A DNA stretch of 64,000 nt from an uncultured Granulosicoccus sp. (GCA_947495035.1 CANLXI010000012.1:1-64000); one strand, 5' to 3'; shown: positions 9,966 through 19,541, numbered from the stretch's first letter. The notes: generated by a model not told the origin, from the sequence alone. Translations and numbers: made by a program.

Positions 9966-11027
9966 CTAGAGGTGGGTCTCGAACCTCCCCGGCAGGGAGA
10001 GCTCCAGCAGGCTCAAGTCTGCCGAGATATCACCCAGGGAGTACTCCTCTCCCGGTGGCAAGGTGAAGGCATCACCGGCCACCAGCAATTGCCGATTGAC
10101 GCGCACGCTGCCAGCGACCACATAGGAGAACAGAACCTGCGCACCATGCGAGGTGCGATAGGCTGGCGAGGCACCGCTCGACTTGAGCATTCTGGCACCG
10201 GCAATCCCTGCCGTGGCTTCAGCCACACCGGTTTCCGACGCTGCCAGGCCCGGCAGGCGGTGTGGCTGCCAGCGTGCGTCCTTGTGAACGTAATGGCAGA
10301 AACGCTGCCCGTGAAACAGTCGATGACTGTCGACCCGACCATTTGGCAACTGCATGTCATTGTCTATCGCCGTGACATGTTCGGCCGGCGTACCTACCTC
10401 GATGACTTCCAGCCCGTTGGACGTTTCCATCACACGGTGCCGGATATGCGGAGGCTGAGTGACACAGTCACCGGCCTGCAGAGTGATCGGCGGTCCCTGA
10501 TCTTCGTACACCAGCTGTATCCAGCCCTGCACACAGAACAACAGCTGGAATTCGGTAGTGTGATAGTGAACCCGGTCGCGAACCGGCCCTCCGTTCGGAA
10601 TACGGATATGGGACACCATGATGCCTCCACCGAGGCGACTGGGTATCAGGTCGCGGGTATGCGTGCCAGCCCGGCCGGTCACCCACGGCGTACCGCGCAG
10701 CGTGCAGATCTCCACCCGGTGATTGGCGAAGCTCTGCACATGAGGCTCGGCCGTACGCTCCCAGCGCAGCTCCGTGCCACTGGGAGACTGCAGCGGCTGA
10801 CGCAGCGCTTCTTCCGTCTTGATGATCAGCAATCCCGGCGCCCCTTGATGACGAGTATCGAGAAGCAACGACAGGCCGCGCCCCGAGAGCTCTGCCGAAT
10901 GAGGTTTCTCCGAGGGATACAGTCGATCGAGCTGCAGGTTCAACTCGCGCGAATAGAACGCGATATCCGCCTGCAGATCCCTGCAGGGCAGAACGCTGAA
11001 AACCTGATCTTCTTGCTTTATTGCCAT
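9966..11027 (-). CDS. VOC-cupin-cupin fusion protein of unknown function
   Basis: This is a 353-residue protein from ATG 11027. Residues 1-75 look like half of a vicinal-oxygen-chelate (glyoxalase/dioxygenase) module, with the pattern RDLQADIAFYSRELNL. The middle carries a classical cupin: HYHTTEFQ, a central glycine-turn strand, then the second histidine motif (PPHIRHRV). The C-terminal 90 residues form a second, less conserved cupin (GAQVLFSYVV ... VAGDAFTLPPG) with weak metal ligands. Cupin and VOC domains often bind metal and act on small acids or sugars, but no substrate can be named. The open frame continues upstream to 11282; the extra 85 residues overlap the divergent promoter and look non-coding. 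Confidence 0.75.
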   Translation of the reverse strand: MAIKQEDQVFSVLPCRDLQADIAFYSRELNLQLDRLYPSEKPHSAELSGRGLSLLLDTRHQGAPGLLIIKTEEALRQPLQSPSGTELRWERTAEPHVQSFANHRVEICTLRGTPWVTGRAGTHTRDLIPSRLGGGIMVSHIRIPNGGPVRDRVHYHTTEFQLLFCVQGWIQLVYEDQGPPITLQAGDCVTQPPHIRHRVMETSNGLEVIEVGTPAEHVTAIDNDMQLPNGRVDSHRLFHGQRFCHYVHKDARWQPHRLPGLAASETGVAEATAGIAGARMLKSSGASPAYRTSHGAQVLFSYVVAGSVRVNRQLLVAGDAFTLPPGEEYSLGDISADLSLLELSLPGRFETHL

Positions 11028-11301
11028 CGGAATAGAGTTTGTACCGTGAGCGCCGTTCAACAGTCCGTGTTCATCGATCCATGGCAGACACCCATCCGGA
11101 ACTGCCTTGCCCAACAAGAATACACGGCCACGCGCCTGCCGCACCACCATTGGCGAAGCCGCCCTGCCGTCAGGGCGATCGAATGGCCCTGCAGACTGAC
11201 ACACCAGGCCGGGCATGCCTGTCGAAGGTCCAGGGTCGGTGTTACACGGTTGCAAACCGGGACCGGCAACCCATCTTCGCACTCACGCTATACTGCGTTC
11301 C

Positions 11302-12039
11302 ATGCCGACGAACAACAATACCGTGACCGAAGAGCCCAGCCCGAAGACTCAGCCGCAACAGCGGCCGTTTACAGACCTGATCATCAGCATCGTCATCCCG
11401 TCGATCATCCTGATGAAATTCAGTGACGAGGCCAGACTCGGTGCCACCAATGCACTCATTCTGGCGCTGGCATTCCCCATCGGCTACGGCCTGTATGAAT
11501 GGATTGCCAACGGCAAACGCAATGTCATGGCGGCGCTGGGTGTGGTCAGCGTGATCCTGACCGGAGGCATCGGCCTGCTCAAGATCGACGCCCAGTGGCT
11601 CGCCATCAAGGAAGCTGCCATCCCGCTGAGTATCGGTATCGGTGTACTGGTAGCCAACAAGCTGGGATTCCCGCTGGTCAGAAAACTGCTGTTCAACCCG
11701 ACCATCATGAATGTCGACCGCATCCATCATGAGCTGGAAAAGAAGAACACGCGTGCCGAATTCGAATCCCGTCTGGACAGAGCCAACACGCTGTTGGCCG
11801 GCACTTTCCTGTTCAGCGCAGTGATGAATTACTTTCTGGCCAAGATCATCGTGACCAGCGAAAGTGGCTCGTCGGCCTTCAATGAAGAACTGGGGCGCAT
11901 GACGCTGCTAAGCTACCCCGTGATCGCGATTCCTTCCATGTTGATGATGATGGGCATCTTCTGGTTCATCTGGCGAACGGTCAATCGCCTGACCGGCCTG
12001 ACACTGGAAGAGATCATGGTGACCGACAAGAGCAACTGA
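11302..12039 (+). CDS. Integral membrane protein, possibly VC0807 family
   Basis: The 245-residue product has a polar, Pro/Gln-rich N-terminus of about 22 residues, then roughly six hydrophobic segments. A charged cytoplasmic loop (HHELEKKNTRAEFESRL) lies between segments four and five. It resembles a group annotated as VC0807 family proteins, whose function is unknown; this recall is uncertain. ATG 11302 is chosen because upstream codons in frame lie in the divergent promoter region. It is convergent with the DegP-type protease gene. Confidence 0.7.
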   Translation: MPTNNNTVTEEPSPKTQPQQRPFTDLIISIVIPSIILMKFSDEARLGATNALILALAFPIGYGLYEWIANGKRNVMAALGVVSVILTGGIGLLKIDAQWLAIKEAAIPLSIGIGVLVANKLGFPLVRKLLFNPTIMNVDRIHHELEKKNTRAEFESRLDRANTLLAGTFLFSAVMNYFLAKIIVTSESGSSAFNEELGRMTLLSYPVIAIPSMLMMMGIFWFIWRTVNRLTGLTLEEIMVTDKSN

Positions 12040-12130
12040 GCACAATGCTCTTGCCCCTTCGTCAGACCAGAGTAATCAGGCCTGTCCTGACAGGTTTCGC
12101 TGACTCACTGAGTACCTGACGCCTCTCATG

Positions 12131-12199
12131 GGACCGGCCAGGCCGAAATCGGCCTGACCAGGTCCGCCGTCAGCAGACTCCCTAAGCGATCCGGGAGTC
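12131..12199. terminator. Two hairpins between convergent genes
   Basis: An 8-bp perfect inverted repeat (CAGGCCGA / TCGGCCTG, 12139-12156) lies inside a 5-bp outer repeat (GGACC / GGTCC, 12131-12165). A second hairpin (GACTCCC / GGGAGTC, 12176-12199) sits 9 bp past the protease stop on the minus strand. They lie between tail-to-tail genes and probably stop transcription or protect 3' ends. Neither is followed by a good T-run. Confidence 0.55.
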
Positions 12200-12208
12200 C
12201 GACCGGCT

Positions 12209-13720
12209 TCAGCCCTTGCCGGAAGGCAGCGTCAACGCCAGGAACATCGGAGAGCGTTCCCGCTGAACCAGTACCGGAATGGCTTCATTCGCAGGCGCAT
12301 CGCTGGACAGTTCCTCCAACTCTGCCACGCTATCGATCTGCTCTCGATTCAGAGAGAGAATCACGTCGCCTTCACGGATACCTGCCTTGGCCGCCACGCC
12401 CTCTGGATCGACTCTTGCCACCAGCACGCCATGATCGAGCCCCATCTGCTCGGCCACATCATCCGGCAAGGCTGACACTTCGACACCCAGCCGTGACTCC
12501 CCGACCGGGTTGCTGGCAACAGCGGCACGCTCTGGCTGTCCTTCATCCAGAGCCTCGATGGTGACCTCCACTGTCTTCTTGCGGCCATCTCGCAGCACCA
12601 GCATGTCAACGGTTTCTCCGGGAATGACAGCACCGACCAGTGGCGGCAAGGCACTGGAATAGCCAACCTCGCGACCATTGAATTCGAGAATGATGTCGCC
12701 ACTGAGCAGGCCGGCCTTGTCCGCGGGACTGTTGCTGGTGACCTGCGCAACCAGAGCGCCTTCCGGCTTGTCCAGGCCGAAGGATTCTGCCAGCGACTGA
12801 TCGACATTCTGAATGGCGACTCCCAGCCAGCCGCGAGTCGCGTAACCGTGATCCTTCAGCTGTTCGGCAATGGACATGGCCACGTTGATGGGGATTGCGA
12901 ATGACAAGCCCTGATAGCCGCCGGAGCGAGAGTAGATCTGGGAATTGACACCCACGACCTCACCGTCCGTATTGAACAGAGGCCCTCCGGAGTTACCGGG
13001 ATTGACAGCGACATCGGTCTGAATGAACGGCACGTAGGTATCATCCGGCAGACTTCTGGACAGCGCCGAAACGATGCCCTGAGTGGCGGTATGTTCGAAA
13101 CCGAACGGCGAGCCGATAGCCAGCACCCATTCGCCGACTCGAAGTTGCTCCGAATCGCCGATGGTCACCTGGGGCAAGCCTTCGGCATCGAGTTTGAGCA
13201 AGGCGATGTCACTGGCCGGGTCACTGCCTACCAGCGTTGCGTCAAATTCCCGGCGATCATTCATCCCGACGGTAATCTGTGTGGCATTGTCCACCACATG
13301 GGCGTTGGTGATGATGTAACCGTCGTCCGAGATGATGAAGCCGCTGCCGGCTCCCGCCCTTTGCCTCGGTTCAGGTGCCTGTTCCTGCGGAAACTGATCG
13401 AAGAAACGGCGAAACTGCTCGGGAATCTGATCGGGGCCAAACCCGGGAAACCCGCCACCCATGGTGCTCTCGACGTTGGTCAGCACCGAAATCTTGACGA
13501 CTGCGTCCGCTTCCTGCTCGACAAGCGCACTGAAATCAGGCAGCGTAGAGGCGAACGATGGCGTTATAGCAATAATGGGTACCAATGCCAACCAGAGAAG
13601 CATTTTTCGATATATTCTGGTCACATTGACCAAGCCTGACTTGACGAAAGCCCTTGAGGAGCGCGCAATTGCACCATCTTCAAGCGTCATCTGACAGGCA
13701 GGTTCGAGCGTTTTCAACAT
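12209..13720 (-). CDS. Periplasmic serine endoprotease, DegP/MucD (Do) family
   Basis: This HtrA-type protease handles misfolded envelope proteins. The catalytic triad is visible: His141 (TNAHVV), Asp171 (ASDIALL) and Ser244 (GNSGGP), numbered from ATG 13720, followed by two PDZ domains. The start is ambiguous. ATG 13720 has a GGAG ten bases upstream but gives a 39-residue leader before the hydrophobic core. GTG 13624 would give a compact signal peptide (RIYRKMLLWL...SFAS) and a MucD-like length of 471. It lies divergent from an OmpR-type two-component pair, with direct repeats between them that may be response-regulator sites. The paralog (DegP, DegQ or MucD) cannot be fixed from sequence. 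Confidence 0.93.
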   Translation of the reverse strand: MLKTLEPACQMTLEDGAIARSSRAFVKSGLVNVTRIYRKMLLWLALVPIIAITPSFASTLPDFSALVEQEADAVVKISVLTNVESTMGGGFPGFGPDQIPEQFRRFFDQFPQEQAPEPRQRAGAGSGFIISDDGYIITNAHVVDNATQITVGMNDRREFDATLVGSDPASDIALLKLDAEGLPQVTIGDSEQLRVGEWVLAIGSPFGFEHTATQGIVSALSRSLPDDTYVPFIQTDVAVNPGNSGGPLFNTDGEVVGVNSQIYSRSGGYQGLSFAIPINVAMSIAEQLKDHGYATRGWLGVAIQNVDQSLAESFGLDKPEGALVAQVTSNSPADKAGLLSGDIILEFNGREVGYSSALPPLVGAVIPGETVDMLVLRDGRKKTVEVTIEALDEGQPERAAVASNPVGESRLGVEVSALPDDVAEQMGLDHGVLVARVDPEGVAAKAGIREGDVILSLNREQIDSVAELEELSSDAPANEAIPVLVQRERSPMFLALTLPSGKG

Positions 13721-13743
13721 GATTTTGAACTCCGTGTATTTTC

Positions 13744-13758
13744 ACGTAACTGACGTAA
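13744..13758. promoter_or_regulatory. Direct repeat ACGTAA-N3-ACGTAA, candidate response-regulator site
   Basis: Two identical ACGTAA hexamers start 9 bp apart (13744-13749 and 13753-13758) between the protease gene and the OmpR-type regulator gene. OmpR-family regulators often bind direct repeats about one helical turn apart; the CpxR box GTAAA-N5-GTAAA is similar, with period 10 rather than 9. The placement suggests control of the protease or autoregulation. This is inference. Confidence 0.45.
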
Positions 13759-13873
13759 ACAGAAAGTGGTTGCCGGTTGACCAGCTTCTGGCGACAGGCG
13801 TTTCATTACCAGCCTGTCAGGCGCGACAGTGTTGTTCGAACAGGATTTTGCTTCACCAAAATATGGGGGCTAC

Positions 13874-14569
13874 ATGCGAATTTTACTAGTCGAGGACGAC
13901 ACCGAAGCGGCGGCGTACCTTGTCAAAGGGCTGACTGAAAGCGGCCATTCCGTCGAGCATGCTGCCGACGGAGAAGAAGGTCTGGAGATGGCCATTGCCA
14001 ATGCCTATGACTCCATGATCATTGATCGCATGCTGCCCAAGCGTGACGGTCTGTCAGTGATCGAAGAACTACGCCGCATGGGCAATATGGCACCGGTTCT
14101 GATACTCAGTGCTCTGGATGACGTTGACGAGCGGGTAACCGGCCTGAAGGCCGGCGGCGATGACTATCTCACCAAGCCCTATCAGCTCAGTGAGCTGACC
14201 GCACGACTGCAGGCTCTGACGCGTCGTGCGCAATCCGGCGTACAGGGCACGGTTCTGCATGTCGGCGACCTGACTCTGGATCTGATCAAGCACAAGGTCA
14301 CACGCTCCGGACGCAACATCAACCTGCAACCGCGCGAGTTCCGTCTGCTGGAGTATCTCATGCAGCATACCGGGCAGGTCGTTACTCGCAGCATGCTGCT
14401 GGAAAACGTGTGGGACTACCACTTCGATCCACAAACCAATGTCATCGATGTGCAGATAAGCCGACTGCGCAGCAAGATCGACAAGGACTTCGACTCTCCA
14501 CTCCTGCATACCGTGAGAGGAGCCGGCTACAAGCTGCAGGAAGTGTCATCTCCCGCCGAAACCAACTGA
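13874..14569 (+). CDS. DNA-binding response regulator, OmpR/PhoB family
   Basis: The 231-residue product has an N-terminal receiver domain: acidic pocket VEDD near residues 7-10, phospho-acceptor Asp51 in MIIDRMLP, and the conserved Lys in TKPY. A C-terminal winged helix follows (LQPREFRLLEYLM and the VRGAGYKL wing). ATG 13874 follows a GGGGG ribosome-binding site, better than a TTG 45 bp upstream. The cognate sensor kinase gene begins 92 bp downstream. The divergent DegP-type gene and the repeats at 13744-13758 suggest an envelope-stress regulator, but target genes are unknown. Confidence 0.95.
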   Translation: MRILLVEDDTEAAAYLVKGLTESGHSVEHAADGEEGLEMAIANAYDSMIIDRMLPKRDGLSVIEELRRMGNMAPVLILSALDDVDERVTGLKAGGDDYLTKPYQLSELTARLQALTRRAQSGVQGTVLHVGDLTLDLIKHKVTRSGRNINLQPREFRLLEYLMQHTGQVVTRSMLLENVWDYHFDPQTNVIDVQISRLRSKIDKDFDSPLLHTVRGAGYKLQEVSSPAETN

Positions 14570-14661
14570 CACCAGCGACGTCGGGGGCAACTGTCCATAG
14601 CCTGCCCCCGAGACACTCTCTGGCGCGGAGGAACTGATCCTCCGCGTCTCTACCGGATACC

Positions 14662-16221
14662 ATGTTGCAGCAGAAACTCGCCGATACCTCGGACTCGCGT
14701 CCTGCTCTCCCGGAACAGGCCGCGAAGGACAGGCAGCGCCAACGGTATCCGGGCTGGTTCCGTCGACTCGACCGGCGCCGACTGTTTCGCACCTCCGCCT
14801 TTCGCCTGGCTCTGATCTATGCCACGCTGTTCAGCGCCCTGTCAGCCGCCACGCTGGGCTTCATCTACTGGTCGACCCGTGACCAGATCGAATCGCAGGT
14901 CGATGCACGACTTCGACTGGAAACCGATTACCTGATCAACCTGTACAAATCGGGCGCCTTGCCGGAGCTGCTGGAAGCGATACAGCGACGCAACCAGATC
15001 GACACCTACGGTCGGTTCTATTATCTGGCGAACAACGAATCAGCCGAGAAGGCCAAGGACAGACCGGCTGACGCACTGCCGCTGAAACTCAAGTCCGTAC
15101 GCACGCATACCACGCGAAACATGGGCGATGTCGCCGACCTGCCGCCAGGCAGCCCCCGGGCCTTCAACCCGGTTCGGGTGGCGGAAACGCAGTTGTCGGA
15201 TGGCCTGAAACTGACCATTGGTCACGAAATCAGCGATGAGCAGGCCCTGCTCGACCATACGTTTGCATTGGTGGTCGGGGCCACCGGCATGACGCTGCTG
15301 TTCTCCCTGTTCGGCGGACTGTGGATCGGCACCAGTGTGCTCAGACGCATCGACTCCGTCAGCCGTACCGCCTCGGAAATCATGAGTGGCGATCTTTCCC
15401 AGCGGCTACGTGTCACAGCACGCGACGACGAGTTCGACGAGATTTCGACCAAGCTCAACCAGATGCTGAACCGCATCGAAGACCTGATGAAAAGCATGCA
15501 GCAGGTAACCAATAACGTGGCGCATGACCTGCGCAGTCCGTTGACCCGACTGCGCAATCGTCTGGAGGTCACTTTGCTGGAGGAGCGCGACCCCGAAGTC
15601 TATCGATCGGTCATGGATGAGGCCATCGGCGATGCTGACAGCCTGATCCATACCTTCAACGCCATGCTCAGCATTGCACGACTGGAAGCCGGTATCGATT
15701 CCTCACAGTGGACCGCGACGCGCATCGGCGATCTGGCCGGCGAGCTGGCCGAGTTGTATGAAGCCGTGGCCGAGGAACATGGCAAATTGACCTTCTATAC
15801 CGACATCAAGAGCAACCCGGTATTTCACTGCAATCGCCATCTGATCGGCCAGGCTCTGACCAATCTGCTGGACAATGCCATCAAGTACACACCGCATGAC
15901 GGGGTCGTCTGTCTGTCGGTCAGTGGTACCAGTGAAGCCTTCAGCATCTCGGTGTCCGACAATGGCCAGGGCATCCCGGAAGCCGAGCGTGAGCGTGTGT
16001 TCGAACGCTTCGTCAGGTTGGAGAACGAACGCAATTCACCGGGCAATGGTCTCGGACTGAGCCTGGTTCAGGCTGTTGTGCGGCTGCATTCAGCCCGACT
16101 GACCATGGAAGACAACAACACCGGTGATCCGGCCAACCCGGGCCTGAAGATCACACTTCACTTCACCGGCAAGAAGCCGGCTGACAAACGCTCCAGAGCG
16201 AGCAATGCCCTGACAGCCTGA
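14662..16221 (+). CDS. Two-component sensor histidine kinase
   Basis: The 519-residue inner-membrane kinase has a basic cytoplasmic N-terminus, a first membrane segment (about 47-70), a periplasmic sensor of roughly 120 residues, and a second segment (about 196-222). A HAMP linker follows (RRIDSVSRTASEIM...), then the dimerisation domain with phospho-acceptor His288 (NVAHDLRSPL). The ATPase domain carries an N box (NLLDNAIKYTP), G1 (SDNGQGIP) and G2 (GNGLGLSL). It is the partner of the response regulator just upstream. The sensor domain shows no motif I can link to a ligand. Confidence 0.95.
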   Translation: MLQQKLADTSDSRPALPEQAAKDRQRQRYPGWFRRLDRRRLFRTSAFRLALIYATLFSALSAATLGFIYWSTRDQIESQVDARLRLETDYLINLYKSGALPELLEAIQRRNQIDTYGRFYYLANNESAEKAKDRPADALPLKLKSVRTHTTRNMGDVADLPPGSPRAFNPVRVAETQLSDGLKLTIGHEISDEQALLDHTFALVVGATGMTLLFSLFGGLWIGTSVLRRIDSVSRTASEIMSGDLSQRLRVTARDDEFDEISTKLNQMLNRIEDLMKSMQQVTNNVAHDLRSPLTRLRNRLEVTLLEERDPEVYRSVMDEAIGDADSLIHTFNAMLSIARLEAGIDSSQWTATRIGDLAGELAELYEAVAEEHGKLTFYTDIKSNPVFHCNRHLIGQALTNLLDNAIKYTPHDGVVCLSVSGTSEAFSISVSDNGQGIPEAERERVFERFVRLENERNSPGNGLGLSLVQAVVRLHSARLTMEDNNTGDPANPGLKITLHFTGKKPADKRSRASNALTA

Positions 16222-16250
16222 AGGCCGAGCTCAGCCTGCGGCAAGGGCCA

Positions 16251-16733
16251 TCATTGCAGTTTGTCCGAACCATCCAGAAAGACGACATCGCCCTGCTCGA
16301 CGTACCAGGCCCAGAAGGTACGAGACCCGGCCACACTGGGTGCCATACTGATACGCAACGGTTCGCCGCGGGACAGCGATTGCAGGATCGCAGCCTCGGC
16401 AGGCTGGATTCGTACACCGCGAGATTTTCCGTTCTGATCGAACCACAGATAATGACGACCGCCGGACGAGCCGGACTTGATGACGGATAGCCCCGTGAAG
16501 ATGCCCTCGGCATTCACACTCTCGGCACGAATCGGCGCACTGTCACTCTGTTCCGATTCACCCTGGTAGTACAGGTAGAGGCCGACGACCAGCATGATCA
16601 CCGGCAAGGCGGTCAGTATCGAATGAATGGGATTGCGTGCCCTGGGCACATAGACATCTTCCGTACCTTCCGGGGGTGGCCACTCGTAGCGCTTCTTCCT
16701 CGCTTTCTTGATCATGGTGCTGTCTGGCTGCAT
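16251..16733 (-). CDS. Hypothetical protein with one membrane segment
   Basis: The 160-residue product has a basic cytoplasmic N-terminus (KKARKKRYEW), one hydrophobic segment at about residues 39-61 and a soluble C-terminal domain of some 95 residues, probably periplasmic. No motif or family was recognised. It ends 29 bp from the kinase gene in a convergent arrangement, so it is a separate transcription unit. Met7 is a possible alternative start. Confidence 0.55.
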   Translation of the reverse strand: MQPDSTMIKKARKKRYEWPPPEGTEDVYVPRARNPIHSILTALPVIMLVVGLYLYYQGESEQSDSAPIRAESVNAEGIFTGLSVIKSGSSGGRHYLWFDQNGKSRGVRIQPAEAAILQSLSRGEPLRISMAPSVAGSRTFWAWYVEQGDVVFLDGSDKLQ

Positions 16734-17075
16734 GGTCCTGCGGCTGATTCAGGGTAGGCCCCGATGGGTGACATGATAGTGGTTTTTCGCGATTTCACGG
16801 CCAGTCGATGCACTGACACAGCGGCAGGCCTTTGCAGGCGGTGCGGCTCAACGGCCAGTACCTGCCGGCCTCATGTAACACCGGAGAGCCCATGATAACC
16901 CGGCGAGACTGTGAAAACAGACCGTATCCCACTATCGTGGAACTGCACAATCCGAATTGCGTCCTATCGTGAATATGTCTCACCCCGGTCGAATTGCTGC
17001 CGGTTGGAACGTACCATCACACTCAGCCTCTCTACGCCTCGGACACTGGTCTTGACACTTCTCCATTGCCTGCCT
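16734..17075. other. Divergent intergenic region
   Basis: This region of about 340 bp lies between two divergent genes. Open frames entering from it (for example from GTG 16911) extend the following gene but look non-coding before the signal peptide. No RNA gene or strong promoter pair was seen. Confidence 0.45.
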
Positions 17076-17795
17076 GTGACAAGGAGGCTTTTCTGCCTCC
17101 TGCTCGTACTGCTTGTCTGCTCGGCCAATGTGGCTGCGTCCCTGACGCTGGCCTCCGGCGCAAAAGACAACACAGTGTCGCCTGCAGAAAGCCCCTCTTC
17201 CACCGAGTGGAACCTGTCGGCCAGCCCTCACTGGTATCTGCAGTCGACACTTGCCATCGCCTCGGAAAGCGACTTCGGTCCGGCCCTGGCGTTCTACTAC
17301 GAACGGCCCGATCAACGCACCAGCCTGGCCAGCCTGAGTGCCGGCCGACTGTTTCGCACCTCCTTGCTGGGCTGGCCGGCGGAGGTCGTGGCATATGGCG
17401 GTATCCAGTATTACGGCGAGCGAGGTTTTCAGGCGGATGCGATCGGCGCCACGGCCTATATCAAGGCCTACCGACAGTTCAGGGTCGGCAGACGCCAGTT
17501 TCCGCTACGCATCGGTCTGGGCGAAGGTCTGAGCTATGCCAGCCGCATTCCGATTGTCGAGGTCGAGGATTTTCTACCCGATACCTCCGCCAAACTGACC
17601 AATTATCTGGAGTGGACGCTGCAGACATCGCTCAACCATCTGCTGGGTCACGGTGGCCGCCGCTTCGCACCGGGCATCAGGGATATCTACATCGGCTACA
17701 GCGTATTTCACCGCTCAACGGTATTCGGGCTGTTCGCCAGCAAGGGTGGTGGCGTCAACTACATGGGTCTTGGCATCGAACTGGTGCTGGATTGA
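17076..17795 (+). CDS. Predicted exported outer-membrane beta-barrel protein
   Basis: From GTG 17076 the product is about 239 residues with a signal peptide (basic TRR, then a leucine-rich core ending SANVAA). The mature chain is rich in alternating polar/apolar strands such as YYERPDQRTSLASLSAG and YIKAYRQFRVG. It ends in a strand finishing with hydrophobic residues (MGLGIELVLD). This is typical of a small outer-membrane barrel, but the family is not recognised. The start is uncertain: TTG 17052 and GTG 16911 are in frame, and none has a clear ribosome-binding site. It is convergent with yicC, the two stop codons being adjacent. Confidence 0.6.
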   Translation: MTRRLFCLLLVLLVCSANVAASLTLASGAKDNTVSPAESPSSTEWNLSASPHWYLQSTLAIASESDFGPALAFYYERPDQRTSLASLSAGRLFRTSLLGWPAEVVAYGGIQYYGERGFQADAIGATAYIKAYRQFRVGRRQFPLRIGLGEGLSYASRIPIVEVEDFLPDTSAKLTNYLEWTLQTSLNHLLGHGGRRFAPGIRDIYIGYSVFHRSTVFGLFASKGGGVNYMGLGIELVLD

Positions 17796-18662
17796 CTATT
17801 CGACGTTCTGCACCTGTTCCCGCATCTGCTCGATCAACACCTTCATGTCCACCGCCAGCGCCGTTGTCTGCTGATCGGCCGATTTGGAACTGATGGTATT
17901 CGCCTCGCGATTGAATTCCTGCATCAGGAAATCCAGACGTCGTCCTACCGGTTCATCACGTTGCAACACCGCCTCGAGTTCGACGGTATGTGCGACCAGA
18001 CGATCCAGCTCTTCGTCGATATCAAGACGCTGGGCTGCATAAACCAGCTCCTGCTCCAGCCTTGCCTCGTCATGATCGGTCTGCAGGGCGGTGATACGTG
18101 CCCGCAGCTTCTCCCGCTGCTGTGCAAGAACGCCAGGGCGATGTTCACGCAGTTGCTGCACCAGCGCGGCAAGCTGGTTGTTGCGCTGCCTCAGCAATGC
18201 CCCCAATTGCTGCCCTTCACGCTCGCGCGTGCCGAGAAAGTCGACCAGGGCCAGCTCGAAGACCTGTCTGACGGCCTGTGAACCGACCTCATCACCGGCA
18301 TCACTGACACTGATGACACCCGGCCATTGCAACAATCGCACGGCATCGATGACACATTGGCTGCGAGTCATTGCCTCGACTCTGCCGGCAGCCTCGGTCA
18401 GTTCCTGCAAAAGGGTTTCATTGACCGCTAGCGTGCCGCCACCGGACTGACGCTCGCCCGGTTTCAGGAACACCTCAACCTTGCCACGGCCGACGGCTTT
18501 CGCCAGGCGCTCGCGAATGTGCGCCTCGGCTGAGCGCAGATTCTCCGGCAGACGAAGCCCGACATCCAGATAACGATGATTGACCGAACGGATCTCACAC
18601 AGCAATTCGCCGTTGTCGGTTTTCAGGGAACTGCGCCCGAAGGCTGTCATGCTGCGTAACAT
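17796..18662 (-). CDS. yicC: YicC family endoribonuclease
   Basis: The 288-residue product starts with the family hallmark [10 protein letters not shown] and contains [11 protein letters not shown] near residue 25. It ends with the conserved [17 protein letters not shown] region and a short helix. YicC is a widespread bacterial endoribonuclease family active on RNA in the cytosol. Its position head-to-head with the RNase PH gene is conserved in many gammaproteobacteria. The 127 bp between the two starts should hold both promoters. Confidence 0.95.
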   Translation of the reverse strand: MLRSMTAFGRSSLKTDNGELLCEIRSVNHRYLDVGLRLPENLRSAEAHIRERLAKAVGRGKVEVFLKPGERQSGGGTLAVNETLLQELTEAAGRVEAMTRSQCVIDAVRLLQWPGVISVSDAGDEVGSQAVRQVFELALVDFLGTREREGQQLGALLRQRNNQLAALVQQLREHRPGVLAQQREKLRARITALQTDHDEARLEQELVYAAQRLDIDEELDRLVAHTVELEAVLQRDEPVGRRLDFLMQEFNREANTISSKSADQQTTALAVDMKVLIEQMREQVQNVE

Positions 18663-18789
18663 GCGGGAGTGTACTGATTGCGTATTGATGGGTGAAATTT
18701 ACACGATGATGAATACTCTCGGTAATCGCGCCAAATTGGTCGAGGCAAGCAGGTATACTCTGCCGCCCCGATTCAACACTGACCAGCCA

Positions 18790-19506
18790 ATGCGCCCAAG
18801 CGGACGAGCCACCGACGAACTTCGCCAAATCACCATCACCCGTGGTTACACCAAACACGCGGCCGGATCGGTACTGATCGAGATGGGGGATACGAAAGTT
18901 CTGTGCACCGCCAGCATCGACAACCGCACACCTCCCTGGCTGAAAGGCACCGGTAGCGGCTGGGTCACGGCAGAATATGGCATGCTGCCAGGCGCTACCC
19001 ACTCGCGCGCCCGGCGAGAAGCTGCGGCCGGCAAACAGTCAGGACGCACCCAGGAAATCCAGCGTCTTATCGGTCGCGCCCTGCGCGCCGCCATCGATCT
19101 CGACGCACTGGGCGAACGCACGGTGACCGTGGATTGCGATGTACTGCAGGCCGACGGTGGCACCCGCACGGCTGCCATAACCGGTGCCTATGTTGCACTG
19201 GTGGATGCCATGCAGGTACTGCAGGCGCAACGCAAGATCAAGCGCAACCCGATACACGGCCAGATTGCAGCCATTTCGGTGGGCATTGTCGAAGGCCAGC
19301 CGGTACTGGATCTGGACTACGCCGAGGATTCCAATGCGGAAACCGACATGAACGTGGTCATGAACGAGGCCGGTGGTTTCATCGAGATCCAGGGCACCGC
19401 TGAAGGCCATGCCTTTCGGGAAAACGAATTGCAGGACATGCTCTCGTTGGCCCAGCACGGCATCAAGCAGCTGGTCGAGGCTCAGAGCGCGAGCCTGGAC
19501 AGCTGA
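18790..19506 (+). CDS. rph: Ribonuclease PH
   Basis: The 238-residue phosphorolytic exoribonuclease trims the 3' ends of tRNA precursors using inorganic phosphate. The sequence begins [12 protein letters not shown] and includes the phosphate-binding region ([17 protein letters not shown]) and the catalytic strand with [16 protein letters not shown]. Length is normal, so the C-terminus is intact. Starts further upstream (18580, 18706) are in frame but precede the conserved N-terminus. It is followed 35 bp later by rdgB and then hemW, a common gammaproteobacterial order. Confidence 0.97.
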   Translation: MRPSGRATDELRQITITRGYTKHAAGSVLIEMGDTKVLCTASIDNRTPPWLKGTGSGWVTAEYGMLPGATHSRARREAAAGKQSGRTQEIQRLIGRALRAAIDLDALGERTVTVDCDVLQADGGTRTAAITGAYVALVDAMQVLQAQRKIKRNPIHGQIAAISVGIVEGQPVLDLDYAEDSNAETDMNVVMNEAGGFIEIQGTAEGHAFRENELQDMLSLAQHGIKQLVEAQSASLDS

Positions 19507-19541
19507 CATCACCGCGAGTTCATCCGACAAGAGAGAACATC

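Noticed and set aside
9972-11426. 484-residue open frame on the plus strand
   Set aside because: It is antisense to the VOC-cupin-cupin gene and runs across the divergent promoter; the product shows no domain.
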